Below, piece after piece: positions 32,303 to 42,029 of a stretch of 64,000 nucleotides of DNA (positions are counted from its first letter, which is position 1; each line of letters begins with the position of its first letter). The stretch covers positions 1 to 64,000 of the forward strand of contig VDMD01000021.1 of assembly GCA_007026445.1 (NCBI GenBank), read 5' to 3'. Under the pieces are notes generated by a model. The model saw only the letters and a program-made list of their open reading frames with translations. It was not told the origin of the DNA and did not search any database. The DNA comes from Schizophyllum amplum. Its lineage: Eukaryota > Basidiomycota > Agaricomycetes > Agaricales > Schizophyllaceae. A program made the translations under genes and the position numbers.

Positions 32303-35300
32303 ATGAGCACGCTGCCCGACCTCAAGGAAAACCGGATCGACGATGCCAAGCCGTATAACGCGAAGCCCCTCAATCCAGCAGCATCCCTGCGCTCACCTCC
32401 CCCGACGCCCTTCACGAGCATTATGAATGCCACCACGCCTGTTGAACCCCCGGTTGATACGACATCGCATCTCTGCAATTCCCAGTATCTGATCGTACCG
32501 CTTGAAACGCTCCTGGACGACGCACACGACTTTCCCCCAACCATGCACGATATAGCCGAGGCGTATAACGTTTTTTCGGTGCGCCTACGGAACGAAAGGA
32601 ACGCTTTGCAACGGCAGGGCGCCAAGTATGCAGCGCTGGAGGCTGTCCGTGCGCGCGCTACCGACCTTGCGCACTTGCTGCATGTACATTTGCGGCTGGC
32701 GCTTAACAAGGAGCTGGCACACCTGTCGAAATACGATCTGGGCACCTCCTTACCCATCGAAGGCGGCCGACTGGCTGAAGACGACATTAGCCACGCGGAA
32801 GACTCGATTCTGGTTTGCCACAGCGCAATGCGTGTCGTCTCGGACATCATGGCTTTCTGGCGATTGCATCAATTATTTTCTAGTACGCCCAGATAATGTA
32901 TCTTGTGGCCCACGAACTAACTCCTATCATAGTTGACAACTTATGCTTACTGCTGGCCGACTTGTGCGATATCGTTCTCGAGAAGAAGCTGTATATTGTC
33001 AAAGCTCGGCAGACCTACACCCTCGCGTTGTGGATTTTGTACGCGCAGAATCTTCCTTGGGACGTTCTTGCGACGCAGAAGGAACGCCTATCGACGATTC
33101 TTGAACGAGCGATTCGTGGCGAAGTGGGTTTAACGGTCACCGTATCGGATGGTTGTAGGGTGAGTAACGAGAGATTCAGTAATCTGCAGCATTTGCTGAA
33201 GGCTTTACAGGCTTTCCACAAGTTGTCCAAGCTCCACGCCTCCTTACTGCTGCCCCAATTGGAGCCGCTCGTGCCCGCCATCCTTCCGTATCTGCGATCT
33301 TCCTCTCCCGAGCGCAGACTATACGCCGCGCATGCCTTGGCAGGATTTGCACAGGGCAGATTGTCATGCGGGCTCCCGCTCTCAGGCGCCTGCGCCGCCC
33401 TCCACTCCTTCATTAATACGGAATCGCCCTCAGCCAATGGTGACACGCTGCAGGACATCCTCTCCATTGCCTACAAGCAACAGGCCCCCGTCCATTGCGG
33501 GGATGGCCCGATCTTTGCGACCATAGTCGCTCTCGCCATTGTAGTGCTCTCCGGTCCCGATGTCTTCAAGCACCCGCCTACCGTCAAGCTCGTGCTCAGC
33601 GTCGCCGCAAGCGCCGGTACACATGGTCGCTCGTCCGCACGCAAGCTCGGCGGGAGGATCTGGCGCGCGCTGGCCTGGGCTGCTTCAGGGACAGATGCTG
33701 GGACCACCAAGGAGCGCACGCGGGACAAGCTGTGGCGCGTTGTGACGCAGGATCTGCGGCACGGGGCTGGTGCGGCGCAGGTTGCGGGGCTGTTGGCGAC
33801 AGGTATCCTGGCGGATGTTGCGCGAGCGGTACATGTGGTGGAGCGCATGCAGGTACATGCGGAGGAGGAGGTGCGCGGTGAGGCGAGGGAGGTATTGCAG
33901 CGGATGCTAGGTGTCGGCGAAGGGACAATGCCGCCCAGAATCGACAGCCTGGTGGACGCGTCACTGCTGGACGGCGATGCGCTCTTCACGCCCTACAACA
34001 AATTGTCGGTCCTCGGAAGTCGCTTGAAGCCGCTCGATATCAACGTTGTGCGCCCACTGACGGAGGAGGAAATCCTAAGCCAGTGGGACAAACTGCTGGA
34101 CTGCTGGACCCACGCAGCCCACGCAGCTTCTCCCTCCGATTCAAACCTCCTCGCCGCCTGGCAATCCCTCCTCTCGCCCAGTCCCACCTCACGCAAGGTC
34201 TCGCGCACCTCACCGCCCCGCCCGCGCACGCCAAAGCCGTCGCCTTGCGCCTAGCCGGATTCGTCGATGCGTCGAAAAGTGCGGACGCGCAAGTCGCGCA
34301 ACTGGCGTCCATCGGCGCGCTGTGGGGCGTGGTGCGCAATGTGTATGCTGCGCCGTGGTTGGCGGGCGTAGCATATGGCGTGTTGGACGCGGTGTGCGGG
34401 GCTGACTACAACCTTTCGGATGGCGAGGTTCGCGCGGCTTTCGTCCGGTGTGTTGCGCAGGTTGTGTGGCCTGGCAGTCGGACGCTGGTGCAGCATGTGT
34501 TCGAGACGTTGCGGGTGGAAGCGACGCTGGGGCGGGCAATATGGGCAGAGCTAGTGCCGCGTTATAAGCAGGAAGGCAGTCAGGAAGCCTCGGTACCACT
34601 GGAGGTTGAATGGCAGGATGCTGCTTATCTTCTTTCACTGCCTCTTCGGTGAGTCCTGACAATATGGGGTATGATTTGAGACTGACACGAGATTCAGTGG
34701 CTGGCATATGGATGAGGACGAATGCGGGCATTGGTGCTATATCCTGCGGCATGCGACCTTGATACCCGGCGCCAAAGGGACACAGTCAGTCAGCGTGGTA
34801 GCCTCGGCATTTGACCACATCGCCCTCGCAGACGATATCTGGATCGCGAACCTACTTTTCAGCCCGCAAATCATCATTTTGCTGCTTGGTTACGTCGATC
34901 TCTCCGTCGAGCTCGACGTACCAAAGGGTCTGTTTGGCGCATTAGATCTTCTGCTCTTGCGTCTGTACCCTCCGACGTCGGATACACTGTCGACCTGCGC
35001 AGCGATACTAGCCCGTATGGCCACCATCGTACGCAGCGCCTCTCCTGAACTGACGGTGGCAGTCCTCGCTGCGGTGGACGGCGGGTTGTGCTGTTGGCTC
35101 GAGAACGTGGGCGAGGGTATGAACGATGAGCAGTATAATGAGCATGTACGCATTTTCTCTCTCTGCCTACTCGTCGACCCAGGCTAATCTTCTTACCCAG
35201 GTAATCCCCATATACGCTGCAGCGCTCGACAACTTAGCCCGCACCCCAACATTAGCGGAGCACCTCCAGTCACCAGCAGACCGCCTCCAGTCATCAGCAG

Positions 35301-36653
35301 AGCGCCTTCGATCCCTCTCTCGATTACTCTCCTCCGTATTCTACGCGCCCTTTCCGGGCGACGGCCCGCTTTACTTCGAGGATTTCTGGCGCGCAACCTA
35401 CCACGGCGACGCGCGGTTCTACCCCTTCATCACGGAGAGATTGGGGAACTGCCTCGCTGCGCTGGATCAGTGCCAGGGAGGGAGTCTAGCGCAGGGGATA
35501 TCGCAGTCGCAATCGCAGAATATGGTGCGTCGCTCTAGTTTCACACGACAGAATGTGTTTGGTCCGGTGCTTACCCAGGAGCAGATGTCCTCAGACGGGC
35601 CGAGCGGAGACGATGCGTACTTTAATGCGGACCTGGCGAGCGCGTTCAGAGTGGGCTCGTCGGAGACGGGATCCCCGAGCACGCCCCGAAGGTCGCAGCG
35701 GCGAAGGGCGCAGACTGGATCTGCTGATCGGCGTGCACAGTACGGGTTCACCGATTTGCGTGCGCAGACGGGCTCGACGGAACGGCGTCAGGTCATTGTG
35801 GAGGAGAGGCGGTCCAACCATGCGCGCAAGAGGCAGGCGTCGGAGGATCTTGTGCCTCGCACGCCCGACCGTTCTGGTCCTAGTACGCCGAAGCGGCGTC
35901 GGTTCGATGTGGTAGTGGAAGTCAAGAGCGAGTCGACGGGGTCTGCGTTGAAGAGAAGAGCGTTGGTGTTTGATGGGGTGGAGGCGCCAACGCCGACGCC
36001 GACGCAGCCAGGGAAGACGCCAACGTCGACTCCGCCGAAGAAGAAGCAGAGGACAGCGGGAAGGATGATATTGGACGCAGTTGAGGTGCCGACGCTGGCT
36101 GAGGTGCGGAGACGGCAGGGAGAGGAGCGGCGGGGTCAGGATAAGGTGCGACAGAGGCATGCAGAGCTGGAGCGGGCCCATCCGGCGTGTTTGGCGGACT
36201 CGCAGGAGGACTACGATGATTGGGAGAGGGGTGTATCGCCGCAGGACTTTGGGGATGGTACGTGATCATTATCCAATGTGGCACTATAATCGAACCAACA
36301 TGCTCGCAGAGGAGGTTTTGCCCAGCGACGAAGAAGAGCTTGCCGAGGTCACCCGGGCGCGGAGCTGCATGCCCCCTCCCACTTTGCCAGTCTCGCGGCC
36401 GAACTTCAATGACCGAACGCAGACTGAGCCCACGATGGCCCATGCGCAACAGCAGGCGATGCCCTCTCTTCGCCGGGCGGCTACGGACGAATCGGCCAGG
36501 CTTGCAGCACTGAAGAGAGCGCATACGGCCGTCATGTCCAGCGAGTCGCAGACGCCTGTGGAGGATTTGATGGAGGCGCAGCAGATGGCGATACAGATCC
36601 AGGCGGAGCTGAACCAGCAATTACTGAAGCGGCTTGCAAGGGCGAAGCGCTAA
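32303..36653 (+). CDS. Diverged RIF1-like protein (copy B), frame break near 34170
   Basis: Order and wording follow RIF1 copy A: MSTLPDLKENR (A: ...KENR), MHDIAEAYNVFSVRLRNERN, YTLALWILYAQNLPWDVL, RLYAAHALAGFAQGRLSCG, GDGPIFATIVALAIVVLSG, EEEILSQWDKLLDCW, LAAVDGGLCCWLENVG, FEDFWRATYHGDARF, and a tail containing LDAVEVPTLAEVRRR. Introns at 32893, 33160, 34653, 35149 and 36259 (approximate donors) join in frame. Between LLAAWQSLLS (frame 1) and QSHLTQGLAHLTAPP (frame 2), near 34160-34176, one base appears to be missing. No GT-AG intron in that interval repairs it. The N-terminal PP1-docking motifs of copy A are absent. It may be a recent pseudogene, a sequence error, or a fast-evolving paralogue. 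Overall length without introns would be about 1350 residues. Confidence 0.7.
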
Positions 36654-37235
36654 AGCATTTACGGCTGATAACGATTCGGTATGCACTGTATCTCTTTACC
36701 AGCATCTATATTATACGTATTTATCTCTGCTCCCTTCGGGAGCCTTTGGCTTGTTTTGTGAGTGGTCGTGGGCAGTATCAGTGCTTGTGTACGCTTTCGT
36801 GAAGGTGATAGTTCTAAACGGGGACGTCGGGTAAGTCGGCTCATCACCGTCAGCTGATCATTGCACGAGGCCCGATCGCGTCGCTGATCTCTGCCCTTGC
36901 TTGTTGCTGTCATCTCAATGTTGAACTTTTGTTTCTCTCAACTTCTTGTGTTCCCCTCGTCTGTGAACGTGACAGACCGAATGTACCTCCAGGTTTTTAT
37001 CCTGCTCGACGTCCAGAGAATGCGCGATACGGCGGCAAGATAGAAGTTGCTAAGTTGCAACGTCGTCGATCGGCGCTGCCATAGTGTCATGCAGGCGGTG
37101 GCGATCCGCGACCACGAAAGATCCAAGGAAGCAATCTACCCGATCCTCTGGGACTCTGGCAACGTAAAAGGGACTCTGGCAACGTAAAAGGGACCACCGC
37201 TCTTACTTTGCATCTTCATCCCCTTTCCCCCACCC
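36654..37235. other. Intergenic with a promoter-proximal tandem repeat
   Basis: This is the 3' flank of RIF1-like copy B and the promoter of the methyltransferase gene. It carries the 20-base direct repeat at 37151-37190. No gene was recognised. Confidence 0.4.
37151..37190 (+). repeat. Two exact copies of a 20-base unit upstream of the methyltransferase gene
   Basis: The unit GGACTCTGGCAACGTAAAAG occurs twice back to back and a third copy begins (GGA). It ends 45 bases before the ATG at 37236, so it lies in the 5' UTR or core promoter. Confidence 0.95.
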
Positions 37236-39326
37236 ATGCCAGACAGTCAATTGCTCACCAAAGACGTGAAGCACCCGCTTTCGCTGGCAGGGATAGCTGA
37301 CCGGGCTTATAACTACGCGTCTAACGCGTTCATCACCACAGGATGGCGTCCCCTGTTGAGGCTCTCCGAAGCGGCTGTCGTTTCGTGAGTGTTCGCGGCA
37401 CATACGAGAGATGACGCTGACCAATTCATACTAGGCTAATGCGCAAGATAGACAAGGGACAACTGCGTATTCTGACTCTGAACGACGTCTATCAGTTTCC
37501 CGCTCGTCAGGACAAGCAGGGCGAGCGCAAAGCCGAGTTGCGCGTCTCGCATGATGCGTTCTGGCTACGTCTCTGCTTGATGGGCGACCTCGGCTTCTCC
37601 GAGGCGTACATGTACTCTGAGGTTGAGTGCGACGACCTCGTCACCTTATTTCTGGTACGTGACACGACCATTAGAATTCAACGTGACTTCACAATCATTG
37701 CAGGTATTCCTAGACAACAGGGACAACCTCGTCGACCTCGATTCGCGGATATCCTACCTGTACAAACTCCCCCAAAAGCTCACCTCATATCGCTTCCTTA
37801 ACACTATCAGCAACTCACGGTCGAACATTTCTGCCCATTACGACATCTCGAACGCCATGTTCGCGGGCTTTCTGTCGAAGGATATGACCTATTCCTGCGG
37901 GATCTTCGCGGACCTTGACGGCGACTTGAAGAAGGACTGCAGCGGGGAGGACTCGAAGCGTCTCGTCCAGTCGTCCCCCTCTACGTCGAGCAAGTCGTCA
38001 TCCGGTTCCAGCACTCCCGCAAAAATCCAAGGCGACGACGAAGAGGTGGACGAGTTATACGAGGCGCAGATACGCAAACTGGATCACATTATAAAGAAAG
38101 TGTGCATCTGGCCCGGCAACCGTGTACTAGAGATTGGCTCTGGTGCGTCTCTTTCTGCCGTTATATTTCGCGACCGCCCTCTCTCGTGGCTAGCCTCTTC
38201 CACTGCCAAGGGTTGTATTGTCCACATTTTGCTCAACTTGTGCCTTAGGCTGGGGCTCCATGGCCATTCGCATTGCGCAAACCGTGCCGGGGACTACAAT
38301 CGATACGATCACGCTGTCCAGTCAGCAACTAACCCTCGCGGAGGAGCGCATCGCCGCCGCTGGGCTCTCTGACCGTATCCGCGTACACCTTATGGACTAC
38401 CGGGACATGCCAGCGGAGTGGGAGCATGCGTTCGACCGACTTGTAAGCGTTGAGATGATAGGTGAGCTTCAACTTCTCGATTTCCTGCGTGCCACAGGTT
38501 GGTTCCTACACCTGCTGACTTCTACTTTCCACTTCAGAGGCCGTCGGCCGCGAGTTCATCCCGGCCTATTTCGCGAAATTAGATTGGGCGCTGAAGCTGC
38601 AGAATGCGTGCGGCGTGATCCAGAGCATCACTATCCCTGAAGCGCGTGAGCGTCAATAACTTATTGTGCCTTTTGAACCGCTCTGATCCATCGTGCGCAG
38701 GCTTCGAACGCTACATTCGCGAAGTTGACTTCATCCGCAAATGGGTGAGTGTGCGGCACCCCGATGGACATCCTCACCACTCACCTTTTCCCTTGCCCCA
38801 CTCCCCTCTCCCACCCACGCAGATCTTTCCCGGCGGCTTTCTCCCCACGCTCACCTTCCTCTTGTCCTCCCTGACTGCGGGCTCTGCCGGCCGGCTCACC
38901 GTGGACTCGGTCAGCAACATTGGCCCGCACTACGCAAGGACGCTGAGAGAATGGCGTCGGCGGTTTCTGGAACAGTTTGAGGGGGTGATCGAGCCGGCGT
39001 TGATGGAGGAGCATCCGGAGGTGATGGGCAGCAGTGCGAAGGAGGCGCGGAAGGAGGTGGAGGTGTTCAAGAGGAAGTGGATATGTGAGTTCGGTTTGCC
39101 TTCGGGTTTGGTTGGGTTTATATATACGGAGCGGGAGAGCGTGTGCTGACGAGGCATTCTTCAGACTACTATTGCTACTGCGAGGTTGGCTTTACGACGA
39201 GAACATTGGGAGGTGAGCTGCCGCCTTCGAAGCGATATAGTCAGGAAACTGACTTGATATGCAGACCATATAGTGTCGTTCACGAGGGAAGGGTTCCAGG
39301 ACTACGGGTGTGATACCTATGTCTAG
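37236..39326 (+). CDS. Cyclopropane-fatty-acyl-phospholipid synthase-like SAM methyltransferase
   Basis: It starts at 37236 (MPDSQLLTKDVKHPLSLAGI). Conserved blocks are SEAYMYSEVECDDL, ISAHYDISNAMFAGFLSKDM (the ..HYD.SN.. motif), MTYSCGIF, NRVLEIGS|GWGSMAIRIA (SAM motif I across an intron), TITLSSQQLTLAEERI, FDRLVSVEMI|EAVG and FERYIREVDFIRKWIFPGGF, ending DYGCDTYV at 39326. This is the CFA synthase/mycolic-acid methyltransferase family, which adds a methylene bridge or methyl group to acyl chains; the fungal substrate cannot be told from sequence. A low-complexity insert (Ser-rich, then acidic, about 60 residues) separates the N-terminal part from the SAM fold. About seven short introns all keep frame. 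Confidence 0.88.
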
Positions 39327-39567
39327 TATGGTGTCCACGTAGGCGCAATGTGAGTTATATCAATGCTCTGTGCTCCTAGTGTTGTTACCTGACTGCCGCT
39401 CTCGACCGTTTCACGAGTGATATCATGAATGAGGGTTCTCGTCGCCGGGCAAAGATCCGCCTCGAGGTCGCGCCAGGGTCGCGCCGTGTTCGGAGACTAT
39501 CGCACCCTCGGGGCTAGCTCATACCCACATCTTCGTCGCCCTTCCTCTTGGTCCTTGTCACTGTTAT

Positions 39568-39670
39568 GTCCCCTTCGGGGTGACATACGAAAAATTTGGA
39601 ACGATACAGAGAAGATTAGCATGGCCCCTGCACAAGGATGACACGCTTTTCCGGAGTGGTAGACCTACGG
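39568..39670 (+). ncRNA. U6 spliceosomal snRNA
   Basis: The core is nearly identical to U6 of other eukaryotes. A 5' hairpin CCCC-TTCG-GGGG (from 39568) is followed by TTTGGAACGATACAGAGA. The invariant ACAGAGA box is at 39606-39612 and the AGC triad at 39618-39620, with the internal stem-loop strand ATGGCCCCTGCACAAGGATG and then ACAC. The 3' end is uncertain: a TTTT run at 39647-39650 follows GACACGC directly, and another T-run lies at about 39705. I placed the end by the usual length of about 100 bases. The gene sits 240 bases downstream of the methyltransferase stop. Confidence 0.92.
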
Positions 39671-40388
39671 GTCTCAATATTTATTGTTGCGCCAGGATTG
39701 GCTCTTTTTGTGAACGGTGGCGACTGAGGAGTACGGATTACCATACAATGTATGTCTCTATATTCTCTTTACTGCTGTGAATCTGTTCGGTACGCGTTAT
39801 CACTTGCTTATACATGCAGGACACTGAAGTTGTGGATCCATTATGGCAAGGGCCGGCGCGCTCCTGCAGCGCTCGACGCCCGTTGCTCAGTTTCATCGAG
39901 GATCGCGAGCAACTGCCCGCATCTTTGTCAGGTCAAGATAAAACGGGGATTCAAGTCAAGTCAAAGCAAGGAAGAGGATGAGTTTGTAGGAGGAGACACA
40001 GTAGACTGCCGCAACTACTTATATGAACACAGCACTTCAGTCCAGGTCGATATGTGAAGAAAGAAATTCCAGCACGGAGAAAGACTATAGGTCGAGGCTG
40101 GGGAGGAAGCAACTGCTAGTAAAATACAAGTCTGAAGAGCCTATCTCGGGACGCATGATAGCCGCCACTCTCCAGACAAGGCCGAGCGTACTATAGCTGT
40201 CCCTCAGCGCTAGCACTGGCGTCGTTCAGGCGGGCTCTTCATATTGGTTGTTGTGATTGGCGCTCTGCTATCGTGGTGTAGGAAGTCTGAACCATCGACG
40301 TCAGTAACGGTGTTGACGTCACGAGGATGCACAACTTATACTCACCTGCGCGAAGACCCTACAGCGCGTACAGTAGGTAAACGAGCGT
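39671..40388. other. Intergenic; flank shared with the orphan pair at its right end
   Basis: A 101-residue frame at 39752-40057 shows no domain. The right end (about 40280-40388) resembles the downstream flank of the paralogous gene at 46017, including a conserved 13-base segment at 40346-40358. Confidence 0.4.
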
Positions 40389-42029
40389 TTACGCGTCCAT
40401 GATGCTGTAGAACGTCTGGGTACGCGCCAGAGGACGGGTGGTACGGGGCGGAGCAGATTCGTCGTCCTCGGGCTCGGTGGCGTCGCTGCCGGCCTCTGTG
40501 GCCGCGTCGCTGCCGGCATCGCTCTCGACGCTGGCGGCACGTTCGAGTTGGGCAAAGCTCATCCGCCCAACACCCGTGCTGGGGCCTGCGCCGGGTGTGC
40601 TCAAGGCATCGGCGTCATTCATATTTGAGAACGTTGCGCTGGTGCCGAGGGCGCGATGCATGGTAGGCGCAGGAGCGACGCGCATCGAGCCGGTAGGTAC
40701 CACGCCGCGCATGCCCACGGAGTCAGGATCATGGATGTTGAGGAATGCTACGCTGGCACCGAGGCCGCGACCAGCAGGTGCAGGTGCAGGAGTGGGAGGT
40801 ATGTGCGTCGTGTTGCTAGGTCCCGCGCCAAACTGGTTGATCTGTATGGCTTGCATGGAGATGCTCGACGCCTGGGTGCGCAGGCGCTTCATCGGGCGCG
40901 CATCCTTGTCTGTAGCCGTCTTCTTCGTGTATAGCGCCCACTCGGCCTCCGCCTCTTCGAGAGTGCGAACCGTGCCGCGCGGCTCTCCGTCAGCGGGCAC
41001 CGGTGCCTTCCCCTTCCCCTTGCCTTCGGATGGCGCTAGTGCCTCCTCGTTTTGCTCGTTGCGCATCCTTTCCAGAAGAGCCGCACGTCGCTCTTCAAGT
41101 CCCTCCTCCTGTTGTGCCGCAATATGCCTCGTCACTTCAGCCTGCCTATTGATGGCCTGCTTGAAGAAGGTAGGAGGGTGGTAGAACCTGAATTCCTCTC
41201 TGAGGCACAGCCTATATTCCTTGATTGACCCGAGTTTAGGCAGATCCTCGAGCGACGGCAGCACCTGCGGCGGATGCACACCTGCCACGCGCCACGGATA
41301 CTGTCCGTCGGGCAAGTACCCGGGCTTTCTGGCCGCGATGCGGTCCTTGCACATTTTCTCGTAGCGGTGGAACGATTCCCAGTCCCATGGCAGCAGATGC
41401 TTCTCGTATTCCTCCATGCTCGTGTATCCGAGCTCGAGAAGGCGTTTGAGGATTTTTCCCGGGATGGCGTATCTGTGGCAGTAGACATCACGGTACGTCT
41501 CGGGGCCGAAGGCGCTCTTGTAGATGGTGACATAGAAGGCGATATTGACCGTCTCATACGTGCTGACGACGGAGGGGATGCGGTTGAAGGGGATGTCAGG
41601 GTAGCCCTCGTAAGCGTCCAGCTGAGGAGGGGCGCGCACGTAGTCCGTGCCAAACGCAGTGTCGCGCGCCTTGAGGCCCACTTCGGCGGCAACTTCGACG
41701 AGCTGCGCTGGATGGGTCACAGCACCGACCATGTCCTCGAAGCCACAAATTTCAGTCACGTCCGAGGCTACGCTGCCCTCGCGCTGGTGCGGATCCGTAG
41801 CATCCTGGAACTACACGACAAAAGTCAGCAATGGAGTCAATGGGTGCTATGACCCGCCACGCACCCCGTCCTCCGTTTTGACTTCAACAAGAACCTTGGG
41901 AGCTGGGTGTCCATCTTCCAGAAGAACGTTGGGTGCAGGCTTAATGACGAGCCTTCCCGAGACGGCGGTGCGCAGCCGGAACTTGAGGCCCTGGGGCGTT
42001 GTCAACACGAATTCGCGCATTGCTGTCAT
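40389..42029 (-). CDS. Orphan protein of a duplicated pair (copy 1)
   Basis: A short first exon from 42029 (MTAMREFVLTTPQGLKFRLR...) ends with KTEDG. An intron of about 55 bases is followed by one long exon beginning FQDATDPHQREG and ending at 40389. I do not recognise the family. Visible features are a conserved central block (RKPGYLPDGQYPWRVAGVHP), a GKGKGK stretch, a nuclear-localisation-like PMKRLR, and two copies of a motif of the form R-x-L-G-x-x-x-x-F-x-N-x-x-D (GLGASVAFLNIHDPD; RALGTSATFSNMNDAD) with a degenerate third at the C-terminus (RPLARTQTFYSI). The tail is rich in Asp/Glu/Ser. The paralogue at 46017-47717 shares all of this. A nuclear role is only a guess. Confidence 0.75.

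Noticed and set aside
32248..32850. 200-residue minus-strand frame opposite RIF1-like copy B
   Set aside because: It lies antisense to an exon with clear RIF1-like sequence and has no domain of its own.
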